Part shown: piece by piece, positions 51,300-62,699 of the stretch
Layout: each line of letters begins with the position of its first letter
Position numbering within the stretch: the first letter of the stretch is position 1
Assembly: GCF_014805625.2 (NCBI RefSeq)
Contig: NW_023998414.1
Location: 7,827,190-7,891,189 of the forward strand
Source of the DNA: Glossina fuscipes
Taxonomy: Eukaryota; Arthropoda; Insecta; Diptera; Glossinidae
Reading direction: 5' to 3'
DNA length: 64,000 bases
The notes under the pieces: model-generated
The model's database searches: none
Told to the model about the DNA's origin: nothing
Seen by the model: the letters and a program-made list of their open reading frames with translations, nothing else
Position numbers and translations under genes: made by a program

Positions 51300-53324
51300 G
51301 TTTTTAATAGTTTTTCCATAAATTGTTAGCAAAAATAATTCTTCCGATGATACAATAATATACCGTTCAAATTAGAGTGGACAAGAAAAACGCCAAGTAT
51401 CCTGCTATCGATTCATAAGCTTACTATCGATCACCTCCAAGCTGTTTAGAAGACTTCTAATCGACAGTATTACTCTCTAGTTAAATGGTTCCAATATACC
51501 GAGTAGTATGATGATGAAGCCGTAATTTTTATATAGAAAATACATGTTCGTTAAAGTAAAGGATTTTGTGCAAAGTATCGCTCCTTTGGCAATTTGTGAA
51601 TGCCAGTCAAGACACTATTACTCCTTAACTATTACTCTTTTTAGTTCGGCCTTCAAGATGCTTTTGTATGAAGTAAAGCCGTCCTCGAGTCATTCGAATG
51701 TCCTAGCACTGCCCAGTTGAGTGATTCTAAGGCGAATGGATGATTGAATGGAATGAATGCAATGTCATGTAAAAAAATCACCTTCTGCTGACTTTTAGTG
51801 AGATATCATCACTGTTTGATATATATAACGCTCTCAACAGACTGTAACAGCTTTCAGTAAACAGAGAATATCGTCTTCCTGTCAAAGCAATTCAGTCTCG
51901 CAATCGATATGAACGATACGCCTGGATTTATCTATAAATTTTTAGGGTTAGAATTCTCAAAATAGATCCACTTTGTATTTTCAATGTGGATACGATGGAT
52001 CGTCCAGGCATGGGAAGACGCCTCTCCGAAGAATGCACACAACTTGTCCAAGCTAGAAAAAAGATGCAATCCCAGGCATTGTGCATTATGTCCCCTTCAT
52101 GTAATGTTATCTGGGTTATCTGAGGGGTAATATCGGCTTGAATTTTACATATCAAGTAATACAACGAAGTTAATTTAGATTTAGACAATGCCACAATACA
52201 ACTGAAGAAGTGTATCGCATTGTCCTTTTTAAAAAGATAGCCTTCGTATCAAAAGATCAGATCTTCTTTCCTCGATAATTCAAAAGTTTGCCATAACATA
52301 TGGCACGAAAGACGTCCAAAAAAAAAAGATCGGCACGTTTCTTACTTCAAACACCGTTGCCTTATCTGCCCTTGGTTGCTTTGGAAACCATTCCTATTTT
52401 ATAAGAAATACGAATTGCAAAAGCACTTCTTCAGCCTTCCAAGCTGGGCATTACATACAGCGTGTTTACCAACTTTTCATAGCGTCAGTCGAGCTAAGCT
52501 TTCGAACGAAATAAAAAAATATGGAAACCATTTCAAGAGCTCGGACTACAACTATTCCTGTTATAGTCGAGATGTGCGTCACGTTTAACCCGACTACCTT
52601 TAATGATATTCCCCAATATTTCTCTTCTCTATAAATCAGTCGGTCAAAAGGTGTTGCAATTTCTGGACATGAACCTTTCCGTGCTTTCAAGAAAACCAAA
52701 AAAAAAAAAAAAAAAGAAGAGAAAATGACGTAAAATTGTACGTATGTGTATTATAACAATTGCTTGCGTAAAAATCTCAAATATAGAGTATATAGCTTTC
52801 ATCACGGATCTAATAGTAACTTAATAACTTAAGCGTCTTTGACTGTTGCAATTAAACATGAGACAAAAAAAAAATACAATAATCAAGTCAACTTAAAATC
52901 TGAAACTGATCAACGATAATGGATCTCATTTTACGTATCTATTATAACTACGCATGGAGCTGCAAAATTAATTTATGCCCAACCTCTGTTCACGGATATG
53001 ACAAGTGAAGACAAGTGAAGTGGAACAGAGTTTGTCGTTAATTACTTTACACCATTTACATTGGAAGTGACCGAAAAAGTGGACCGACCCAACTTATTTT
53101 CAATCTATTGCTGTTTTTTATGATTATCTTATAACAATTTCTATTCATATTCCATTGCTGCTATTCTTCTCTTGCAACTCTTCTGTTGCTATTCTTTTGC
53201 TACGGCCCTCTTTTCTATATCTATTGCTATATTTTTGTATTATCAGTCTTCATATTGCCATTGCATTATTACTGCTCGTGCGACTGATATAAATTTTTTA
53301 GTGAACATTGAAAGAAGAAATTTT
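51300..53324. other. No gene recognised
   Basis: Region downstream of the MADF-BESS gene. Frames at 51928-52194 (minus) and 52376-52588 (plus) have no motif I know. The stretch 51950-52100 is less AT-rich than its flanks and might be an old transposon fragment. Confidence 0.45.
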
Positions 53325-53618
53325 TTTATTATAGAGCCCATGTGGGTTTAATTAGGTGGTAAAAAATATTTCATTATTTTATATATTTTTTTTGTTTTTT
53401 CTTCTAATCTATACTCTTTCCTCTTAAGTGTTTACAGTCGTTTCATCTTTTTTAATACTTTATCCTCCATTTTAAATGAAATAAGCGATTATTTTGTTTT
53501 TCTTAAGTGTTGTTGTTTAGTCCTGTTTTTTTTTTGTATTTTTTTTCTTTTGTTTTTTTTTTTTTTTGTGTTTTTTTAGCAAAATAAAGCACATTTCATT
53601 TACAAATGTATTGTGATA

Positions 53619-53659
<41 letters not shown>

Positions 53660-54010
53660 ATTTATAAGTGAGGATATCAGAGATACAAGTGGTATCTTGA
53701 AATACTTGTTAAAAATTACAAAAACAACAAAATTTAACAATAAAGTATATTTTAACAATTTATGAAAACCATTTCATTCCCTTGCGTTTTCTTTTCCTAC
53801 AAAAAAGCATTACTAACGTATGGTAGATAATATTATGTATTATTTTTTTAAATTTAAAATTACATTAAAATGAAGAAAAAGATAAAAATAAAAAAAAATA
53901 AAAAAAAAAAAGGAAGAAAAATTTACAGATTATACGGTATAGTGAGAATAATTATACATATATGTGCATGTCTATGTTCATGGATGCGGTGTTGTTTGCA
54001 AATTATGGCT
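53325..54010 (-). other. Presumed 3' UTR of the MADF-BESS gene with candidate poly(A) signal
   Basis: Downstream of the stop codon lies AT-rich, homopolymer-rich DNA without coding potential. The nearest canonical minus-strand AATAAA I find is at 53330-53325, about 680 bases past the stop. The stretch contains a TA array (53621-53656) and several T-runs. The UTR end is inferred; variant signals nearer the stop are equally possible. Confidence 0.4.
53621..53656. repeat. (TA)n microsatellite
   Basis: About 18 uninterrupted TA units inside the presumed 3' UTR of the MADF-BESS gene. Confidence 0.9.
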
Positions 54011-55029
54011 TCAATCTGTATTATCTAATATGGCATCGATTAAGGCCACAACCTTTTGACGAAATCGGCGATTTTGTTTGCCCGACATTTCCTTCAAAAA
54101 CGGATGCAAACTATTTAGAAACGATTGATCAGCATCTGGTGCATTGTTGTTTTGGTGGTTACTGTTGCTATGGTTATGAGTGGTTGTAGTCGTAATAGTG
54201 TTAGTATTGCTGCTGCTTGTGCCGGTCATTAAACAGTGGCGCTGATGTTCATGCTTACATTTAATCCATTCGGCAAATTCGGTTAAATCAACAGCAGGGA
54301 CGGTACTTGTACTACGCTGTTGTTCCGCTGGTGGGAAAGAACCGCTACCACTAACGCAAACATTTCCACCACTACTATTACCACCAGCATTACCACCGCC
54401 ACCGGTACCACTACAGCCGCTACCATTCAATGCCGGATTGGTGGCCGAGGCTGAATTATGATTATTTGTGCTGCTAATGTGCCCTGTATTCGAGCCACCG
54501 CCCAATATGCTGCCAAATCTTCGTTGCAAATCCGATGTTGACGATAAATTGGCAGACGCTGCAACATTAGCTTGGTTAGCATTTATTATATCTTGCTCTT
54601 GTTTGATGGCATGCAAACGTGGCAGTGGCTGTGGTAAAGGTATTGGTGCATGTTGCCCACTCATGCTAAGATTGGCTATCATGGCTGCGCCCTCATGCAA
54701 CGATACGACGACATCTCCTTCTGCTATGGCCGCTACTTCCGTTGAATTACTTGAATCTTTGGTTTCATCACTACTCACCACCGGCATCGGCATATTGCTA
54801 ATCCGTGTCATAGGCGGTGGACTCGGTATATTGCCCTGGGCTGCTGCTTTACGTTGGGCTATAATGCTAGCGCTATTCTTTAATCGCGTTTTCGTATAGG
54901 GTATAAGGAATTGCAAATATTTGGACAGATAGTATTTACGTTTACCGCGGCCAGTACTGGTACGTGATAGTTTCAACGATCGCAAGAAACTGCTACGTAT
55001 TGTACGCCAACGTTCCCGACAATTTCGTA
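54011..55029 (-). CDS. MADF-BESS domain transcriptional regulator, 3'-terminal exon (partial)
   Basis: About 339 codons are open from a splice acceptor to a TGA stop at 54013-54011. The exon begins inside a codon (last two bases of a split codon) and continues with RNCRERWRTIRSSF, then GKRKYYLSKYLQFLIPYTK. This is the last third of a MADF (Myb/SANT-like, DNA-binding) domain. The middle is low complexity: Gly/Ser/Asn-rich, then a Thr/His/Asn-rich run. The last 40 or so residues (54014-54136) form a BESS motif with the typical acidic-hydrophobic start (DADQSFLNSLHPFL) and a basic amphipathic helix (FRQKVVALIDAI). Family knowledge: MADF-BESS proteins such as Adf1 bind DNA through MADF and interact with themselves or partners through BESS, acting in the nucleus. 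A TTG codon at 54985 is not a start, because the same frame runs upstream to the acceptor. I could not decide which family member this is. No frameshifts are seen and codon use looks constrained, unlike all surrounding sequence. Confidence 0.93.
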
Positions 55030-55060
55030 CTGAAACATTTGCAAAAAATATTTCTTTTTA
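55030..55060 (-). other. 3' splice site before the MADF-BESS exon
   Basis: On the minus strand the bases next to the exon read GCAAATGTTTCAG, a good acceptor with a T-rich stretch upstream. It fixes the exon start at 55029 and leaves a split codon (one base from the previous exon, then TA). Reading through the acceptor would break the MADF homology, so this junction is preferred over any in-frame start. Confidence 0.8.
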
Positions 55061-55359
55061 TTACCAGAATTAAAAAACTCTATCTATTTTTTTTTCCCTA
55101 AGGCAAAAATTATTGATTTACAAGAAGTGAGTAAAGCCGAACACTTGATCCAGCATGATGTTAGTTTGCAATGGCTTTACGCGCTCAGAAAAGTTAAATT
55201 CAAAGTATTGCAGTAAGTAAGCGAGAGGATACCTGGCCGAAGGCATGGAAATCGCCCACAGCTAGCAAAGTACATAACAAATGTATGGTAAGATATTAGT
55301 AAGTAAGTGTTTTTCGATTTTTTTTTTTTTTGGTAGACAGATTCGTGATTTAATATTTT

Positions 55360-55990
55360 TACACCCTACACCGCTGGTGGGGCAGAGGGTATATTAATAT
55401 TAAGTGCGAACGCATATAACACGCAGAAGGACTTAAGATAGTCCCGTCTTTTATTATACCAATCGATTCAGAATCATAAACTGAATTGATAGGAGCCTGT
55501 CTGTCCGTCTATATGTCTGATGTCGGTGCATGTCGATTTGTGTTCATGCTACACGTACTAATTTTTGAGATGTGTTGATGAAATTTTGTACAGAAAACTT
55601 TTTTGATTCAAGGACGAATACTAATGAAAATGATTCGGATCGATCGACTTTTTCGACAACTCGACATGTAACACCCTGTTGTGAAAAGTCATTATATGGG
55701 AAAAAATTGCATTCTTCGAAATTTCTCGGCAAAAGTGGCCAAGTAGTAGTATTTCGGCATTATAAATTGATATGAAAACGCTAAACCGGCTGTGACAATT
55801 TTTGAAACCCCTCTTATATAAGTGAAAACTGAAGTCCATATGACAAAATGCTTTATGATGAGAATTATATCATAATAGTTATTTAACACAAACAAATTAA
55901 CTCTATGAAATTTGGAAAATCTAGGCCCATTATAAGTTTTTTTTCCCCTTATCCGATTTAGATTTACTTATTAATGTAGAGGCTTTCTAT
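55360..55990 (+). repeat. Dispersed repeat family A, near-complete copy
   Basis: Left end ACCCTACACCGCTGGTGGGGCAGAGGGTATA, then TTATTATACCAATCGATTCAGAATCA, CTGTCTGTCCGTC, CAAGGACGAATACTAATGAAAATGATTCGGATCGAT, GAAATTTCTCGGCAAAAGTGG and the following blocks. The right end is lost. It lies about 330 bases upstream of the MADF-BESS acceptor, that is, in the presumed intron. Confidence 0.8.
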
Positions 55991-56290
55991 ACCCAAGACC
56001 ATTGGTTGCATAAGAGTATATTAAGTATGTGCGGTTGTGCAACGGCCAGAAGGACTTGAGATGGACTCATCTTTCATTACATCGAACGATTGAGTGACAC
56101 ATTCTGAATTCATCTAAGTCTGTCTGTCCATCTGTCTACCGTCTTTTCTTTTGTTCAACCTACGCGACGCAATTTTTCAGATATATTGATGAAATTTGAT
56201 ACAATGATGTGTCTTGACCCAAGGACCACGTTTTCGATCGCTTACAATATGACGCCTTATTTTGAGCAGTTATTATATGAATAACTTTTG
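55991..56290 (+). repeat. Dispersed repeat family A, partial copy adjoining the previous one
   Basis: A second left part follows head to tail: GAGTATATTAAGTATGTGCG, CATCTAAGTCTGTCTGTCCATCTGTC, GATGAAATTTGATACAATGATGTGTC and CCAAGGACCACG. It stops in the TATGACGCCTTATTTTGAGC block. Confidence 0.7.
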
Positions 56291-57404
56291 CGGTGGTGTA
56301 CGGTATTTTTCTCATTTACTCTCTTTTTTTCTTTCGTTGAATGGATGATTTCATAATATAAGTGTGGTATCAAGAGTATCTCGCAATTGCTTAATGCGAT
56401 GGTACCTTCATCACAGCTGTGTGTCATTTCAAGTTTTCTTGCGAATGATCGACCGAACACACAAAGGCCCATAACGAAATCTATTTAGAATCTTTAAAGG
56501 TTAAAAACTTATATAAGATATTTTGATGGAACTTTCTCACCAAGAAAAGGTCGAATTAAGTTTTATTAGCTCAATCGATTAATTCATCATGAAATTCAAT
56601 CGTTTATTGACATTTGGCACAAGTAATACAACAACAGTGGAATTAAAATAGCTCAAGTGCAGAAAGGTACAATGAAAAAATTAAGCAGATCAGTGCATAA
56701 TAACACTAACCATATTCAGAATTTTAGGAAATCCTGATCGCAATTCTAAATCTATCCACATTAACAATAGCTTTGATACTAAAAGGTAACGAGCTTCACA
56801 CTATTATAAAAGAAATAGTCTCAATGGTCTTAAATACTTATTATCGGGACGAATTAAATTCATCGCACGTGTGGATCTAACGAATTGGATTTTCTTATGT
56901 AGGTATTCCGGTGGACAAGTATAAATAAATAGGTTGACGAACAAAGATCGCATTTCTCATATGAAGAAATGATGGAAGATTAAAATCTAAAATCTTTCAC
57001 GATCACTTACGATATTCATATATCGTATGTCATATTTACTCTTATTGAAGACTGGTATCTGATACATTTATTGACAGCCAACTGTAGTTTCCTATTTGAG
57101 CTATGATCAAGGTGGCCTTATACGTTCTTTGCCATGCTATATAAGTAGCATAATCTCGATTAAGCTCGAATTCGAACATTGAAGGAGGATGACGAGGTTC
57201 CTATAGATTATTATGTCATCAGGACTTAATTGCAAAATTAAGATTAAAAATTCGACTGAGAATGCCAATCACTGCGTCAGTCAGTCATCATAATCCTAGA
57301 CAAAGTGCTATAACCATAACTTGTTAGGTTTGCTCGAATTTATTTCTCTCCCGGAATATATATAAAATATCGCATAAATTACTTAGCAAATACTTGTTTG
57401 GCTC
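56291..57404. other. No gene recognised, presumed intron of the MADF-BESS gene
   Basis: Lies between two family A copies upstream of the terminal exon. I looked for the missing N-terminal MADF block on the minus strand and did not find it. Confidence 0.45.
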
Positions 57405-58165
57405 ATCTTTATACCCCACACCCACACACTTGTGGTACAGATAATATATTAAGTTTGTGCGTACGTATGTAACACGAAAAAGTGCTTAAGAAAAATCCAA
57501 CTTTTATTATACCTTTCGATCAGAATCGTTTTCTGAATTGAACCAAGCTTGTCTCTGTCCGTCTGATGTCTGTCCATGTGAATTTGTGTTCAAGCTACAG
57601 ATCGCATTTTATGAGATATTTTGATGAAATTTAGTGCAGTGACATGTTTTGGCCCAAGGCCGAACGCCTTTGAAAATGGTTCGGATCACTCTTCCATTCT
57701 TAAAATTGTTGTATGGAAAAAAAAACTGCAATTTTCAAAATTTCTCGACAAAACTCATTCTGTAATAGTATTTGGACATTCTAAATTGGTATAAAAAATT
57801 CGATGCGATTGACGTAATTTTTTGAACTCTCCCTCATAAAACCGCTCCTACGACAAATGAATCTTTATGCAGTAAAAAGGTGTAATTTTTAATATTTCAT
57901 GGTGAAAATATGTTCATTATATTAAATTGGCATGGAAATCAACCTTACCTAATCTGGACCAAGTAGGTCTTTTTTTTTGGATATCACCGCATATACGAAT
58001 TTCTCCAATATGCAGGCTTTCATGAAGATTATGCCTTTGGATAGAGATAACGTGCAAAATTGTGGTATATTATTACCATAAAGAGTGAATAACGGTTTTA
58101 TGCGAAATGATATACGGTGCCTAAAAGTCTCCCCTTCCCGACTATAGTGTTCTTGCCTGTTTCAA
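57405..58165 (+). repeat. Dispersed repeat family A, complete copy
   Basis: The best plus-strand example, about 760 bases: left end CCCACACACTTGTGGTACAG, TATACCTTTCGATCAGAATCG, GTCTCTGTCCGTCTGATG, TTTGATGAAATTTAGTGCAGTGAC, CAAAATTTCTCGACAAAACTC, GAACTCTCCCTCATAAAACCGC, GATATCACCGCATATACGAATT, and right end CCCGACTATAGTGTTCTTGCC. Non-coding; presumably a non-autonomous mobile sequence. Confidence 0.85.
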
Positions 58166-59084
58166 GTTGATTTCATGATGCCATCTTTCTGTCCGCTATA
58201 AAAATGGAAAAAGTCAAAAACTTCTGTACCCTACATGAGTTCGTGTAATGCAATAATATCTATATATACATATTTATATATATATACAGGTGAAATACAA
58301 AGTATTAGTTAATCTTGCTTAGTTTTCATAAGACCCACTTATATAAGAGGAGAGTTTAGTACGAAATGCTAAAAATTCGCTCTTCTGGCGAGCTAAAGTC
58401 TTATTTTCACTGGGAACGTTTATACGAAAATAGGCCTCAAAATAGAATATGGAGAAAATAATTAAATAATTCATTAGGTGGAAAAATTTTTTCTCTTTAA
58501 TATATCGTACCTTTCCCTACAACTCTCTAAAAAGAATGTTGCGGTCAAATGAATTCCTACTGAGAAGTTGTAACCCAGTGTCTTATCTGTGAATTTCCAA
58601 CTTCTCTAAATCACTAACAGATGTCCAAATAAAAATATATTAGATGCGCATTCGAATAGAGGCTAAAGCATGACGCTGAGATCAGCCTCAGTGCTGGGAA
58701 TTATTTGGTATAAAGATTTTGAAATGCATTATGAATTCGTTTATAGATTTTTAAATTTTCTGATGCTTCTCTCTAGCGTTTCGCAACATGCAAATGGTAA
58801 GGCGAGCGATTTTCTCTTGGGGATGCGCAAAAAACCGCACTTTCGAGCATAAAATCAGTATTAAAAGAGCGTGAATATGGAAGAGTTGTTGCTGTGGTCT
58901 TGGGATGTTGCACTAGCTGATAAGAAAGAAAATTATAAAAATTATGTTGACAAGATTTTAAAAGCGTTTTAATCGAAAGACAATTTTTAAAAACGACACG
59001 TAACGCTTTACAATACCGTTATGTAATAATATCCTGTAGAGAAGAACATAGGATTTTTCATCGGAATAACTCAAAAATTGCGAA

Positions 59085-59250
59085 TCAAATTTCCATGGAC
59101 AGACATCAGACGGACAGACCAGGCTTAGATCAATTCAGATTATAATTCTACATCGTTCGATATAATAAAAGTTGGATCTACCTTAAGCCCTCCTGCCTGT
59201 TACATATGTCCGCACTAATTTAATATACCAAGTAGCGTAGGATATAAAGA
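59085..59250 (-). repeat. Dispersed repeat family A, left-end fragment
   Basis: Reverse copy: CATGGACAGACATCAGACGGACAGAC, CTTAGATCAATTCAGA, TCGTTCGATATAATAAAAGTTGG, CTTAAGCCCTCCTGCCTGTTACATA, ending at TTTAATATACCAAGTAGCGTAGG. Confidence 0.75.
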
Positions 59251-59384
59251 GTGACTTCTTTTCAATGACAAATTAAACTTTTTTTTATCCAAATGCTCGC
59301 CAATCACGCAAAAATCAGTATATCTAAAAAGTCTTGCGCCATTGTGTAGCAAAAAAAAGCGTGTAAATAAAATGACTCTTCTTT

Positions 59385-59700
59385 TTTTTTATATACCCAC
59401 CACTGTAAGATGGGGTATGCTCGTTCTATTTTTTTTCTCTAATGTGTGTGTGCAGTACCCAAACGGAAGCTTCAACGATCCTATAAAATATATTTATATA
59501 TTTATTCTTGATCGGCGTCACATTCTCAATTGATTTAGCCATGTCGGTCCGTCTGTGTGGTGTGGTGTGTGTTGTTAGCACTCTCTCGGTCGCAAAAAAG
59601 AAAGATATCGACATTAAATTTTGGTAAAAACCTTGGAAGTTTTTTGCACGCATGTTGCTATTGAAAATGATCCGAATCGGTCACAGCAGATGCCCGCAGT
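59385..59700 (+). repeat. Dispersed repeat family B copy, plus orientation
   Basis: TATACCCACCACTGTAAGATGGGGTATG, GAAGCTTCAACGATCCTATAAAATA, TATTCTTGATCGGCGTCACATTC, TTGATTTAGCCATGTCGGTCCGTCTG, and then CCTTGGAAGTTTTTTGCACGC. The only copy with the GTCCGTCTG tract on the plus strand. The TATTCTTGATCGGC...GATTTAGCCATGTC stretch resembles a repeat segment I remember from other fly genomes. Confidence 0.7.
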
Positions 59701-60159
59701 GGAGCATAAACTGAACGCCATTCCGTTTTTCTTAACAAGGATTTGTGCGGGTATTGCTCGTCATTCAGAAATTAGAAAAAGTTAGAAAATTGAAATTTTC
59801 CACATTTGCATTACGAGGCAGTCTACTCTTTACACGCAAAAATGGGGAAAATCAACCATTCCCCACATACACACAATTACAAGTGATAAACTTTTATTTA
59901 TTTATTTTTTTGTCACTTTTTTAAAGTTTTATGCTTATTACGCTTATCGATCATAAGGCAAACAACACAAAATGTTGTGGGTATCAAATACAAGAGGAAC
60001 TTGACGGGTAGAAGGCGAGAAGCATAGTGATAGTGGTATGCGAAATTCGACCCCTGCCGAAGATAGCTTTCTTACTTGGTTAGAGTACAAGTTTGTACCA
60101 ATTATGAATGCATGCCGCAGAGTTTCTTTGCATAAAGATGCCACGTCTGCCCTTATATC

Positions 60160-60400
60160 TTACACCATTTGTGGCTCAAGGGTCTATTGACTTTGTATGG
60201 ACGTATGCAAAACTCAGAAGGGCTTGAGATACGCCCACCCTTTACTATGGTAATCGATTCAGAATCCACCTTCTGAAACCATCTGAGCTTATCGGTCCGC
60301 CTAACACTCATGCTTTCTTATATGCTCAACCTACAGGCAGCAATTTTGGAGATATTTTGATAAAATTTACTACACTGACGTCTTTTGCCCTAGGCACGAA
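60160..60400 (+). repeat. Dispersed repeat family A, left-end fragment
   Basis: Starts with the left end TTACACCATTTGTGGCTCAAGGG, then CTCAGAAGGGCTTGAGATACGCCCACC, GATTCAGAATCCACCTTCTGAAACC, TCGGTCCGCC, and the block ATTTTGATAAAATTTACTACACTGACG. Confidence 0.7.
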
Positions 60401-60892
60401 AGTCCCCAAAAAAAATTTTTCCTATTTGAACTATTTTTGGCCACCACGTGCCATATGACACTTACCTGGTAGGCTTATCGAGCCTAAACACAACGGGGCC
60501 CGATTGCTAATTTAAGCGGGAGATGTAAACTTGCATCTATTGAAAGCAATGCATACGAATTTAATTATCAAGCGTAAATAAAAATGCCGCATTAAGTCGC
60601 ATAGGCGCTTACAGTGAGATTTGGGAAGCAAAAGCTGCAATCGATTCTTATTGTCATTCACTATACACTCGGAGACTATATATTGCAAGTGCATAAATAA
60701 GATCATAAGTTTAAAAAAAAAAAAAAGGAAAATTACTCTGAAAACGCAAGAAACTAGATCAAGGAGTGATAGTTAAAAGCGGCTTTTAACCTGACGGTAT
60801 AACTAGATCTTTATTTTTCCCCAAAATGCTATTGGGTCGATCAATAAAGCTAATGAATGCTAAGACGAATAATGTTGACTGAATTTTTATCT

Positions 60893-60896
<4 letters not shown>

Positions 60897-60923
<27 letters not shown>
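60897..60923. repeat. Poly-T tract
   Basis: A run of about 27 T bases, the longest T-run here; possibly the reverse of an old poly-A tail, but no retroelement body was recognised beside it. Confidence 0.8.
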
Positions 60924-61282
60924 GGTCTGTAAGTATTGCTATAAATATGGATGATGGTTACATGGCAAGAGATAGGCGCCAACGCTCACACACCTGCTTG
61001 AATAACGACTCTAACAGACGATTGATTTAAAATGTAACCGACTGTTGCAAGGCTCTGCAAATGAAGCTCCTTATGGTACACATACACATATATGCATATG
61101 CATTACGAATGTTGTTCAAATGTTAAGTCAGTGTCGCATCTTCCTATACACCGGTGGTATGCTTCGAGCAAACTCTCAAGCTAAAAACAAATTTATTATC
61201 ATAAAATCACCTTTGAATATTTGGTCAGATAAACAAAATCTATTTTGCTACTGATCCAAACAAACAAACAGACGGGAATTTT

Positions 61283-61320
61283 TTCATTCATTCATTCATT
61301 CATTCATTCATTCATTCATT
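61283..61320. repeat. (TTCA)n tetranucleotide array
   Basis: About 9.5 perfect TTCA units. Confidence 0.95.
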
Positions 61321-61919
61321 GCAATGGAATATATTCCATGTAATAGGCTATTGAATATGTTTAATTCTCACCTTAAAGCATAAAAGTGTCATAATGAACG
61401 AACAAGAAAAAAAATATATATATATATACCTTTCAATACACAATATTAAGAACAACAACAGCGATAACAATAACAAGTGTGACAACATATTTTGCTTAAG
61501 CAAAAAGCTAAACTAACACAATATATATATATATATATATATATGCATATATGCATATATGATCTTGCATGCATTTACGCAAGCATCTCATTATGAGCAA
61601 AAGGTAGAGTGTAAAAAAATAATTCAATAGAACATTAATGAGACAAGAAGTGTAGCATTTTTCTATTTGATGAACGTTGCAAAAAGCTTCTTCTTCTTCT
61701 TTTTTATTTTTATTTTTTTTTCTGCAATACACTATACACTTAAAGGTAAAAACTCAACAAAATACAAACAAGAGAAATACAAAGCTTAATAGCCATACAT
61801 ACACATACACACCTAAGCAAATTGATTAGGCACAAAGAAAGTTTAGTAACGAAATAATGAACATGAGAATGTAAGAGCAGCACCTAAGGCATTGAGGACG
61901 AGCCGAAGCGGAACGAGAG

Positions 61920-61920
<1 letters not shown>

Positions 61921-61950
<30 letters not shown>
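61921..61950. repeat. (GATA)n tetranucleotide array
   Basis: About 7.5 GATA units, flanked on both sides by GAGA sequence. Confidence 0.95.
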
Positions 61951-62056
61951 GAGAGAGAAATAACTAAAAAATTTGCTTACAGTGAGGCAACACTAAATAT
62001 CGCAATATGCAGCGGACTTTGCATTTGCATATATATTCCACCGGTATATACCTATA

Positions 62057-62112
62057 GGTTGGTTGGTTGGTTGGTTGGTTGGTTGGTTGGTTGGTTGGTT
62101 GGTTGGCTGGTT
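62057..62112. repeat. (GGTT)n tetranucleotide array
   Basis: About 13 GGTT units, with one GGCT variant near the end. G-rich strand is plus. Confidence 0.95.
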
Positions 62113-62443
62113 ATCTTTCAGAAGAAGAGCTTTTTGCGTTATTTAAAACAAACATCAATTGTATGCAAAAGACGATACAGCACTTTTGCTAAATGAGTTA
62201 TAAAGACTGGAGGAGAGTGTGACGTTTTCGTTTTGTGAGTATCAACTCGCAAAAGCTATTTATACCTGGTGCACAAGCCAGCTTTGCATGCATTTACACG
62301 CACACCCACAAACATATACAAATACAAGCATATGCTTGCATGCATAAACAATTTGACTGAATGACACATGGTTAGTGTGACATTTCATCAATTGCATGAT
62401 TTTAATATATATAAATGTAAGCAAGTACTAACGAATAATTATA

Positions 62444-62445
62444 TA

Positions 62446-62487
<42 letters not shown>

Positions 62488-62506
62488 CATACATACATAC
62501 ATACAT
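62444..62506. repeat. (TA)n-(CATA)n array
   Basis: About 19 TA units, then six CATA units. Confidence 0.95.
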
Positions 62507-62699
62507 TATAACGTTATACATACACATGTAGGCATACAACATATGTGACTCTGTGTCTATCATGCATGCTTGTATGAATTCATCTTTATATATATAAGGA
62601 GTAAACTGAATCATATGCATGCAGAAGCTTTTGTTCTTATATGTTTTTTTTTTTTTTCTTTTTTTCTTTTCTTTTTGAGACAATAAACACAACACAAAT

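Noticed and set aside
54468..54899. 143-codon plus-strand ORF
   Set aside because: It is antisense to the MADF-BESS exon and has no motif; its openness follows from codon bias of the real gene.
61283..62112. Telomere-like repeat (GGTT)
   Set aside because: Dipteran chromosome ends do not use such a repeat, and the array is one of several unrelated tetranucleotide arrays in ordinary sequence.
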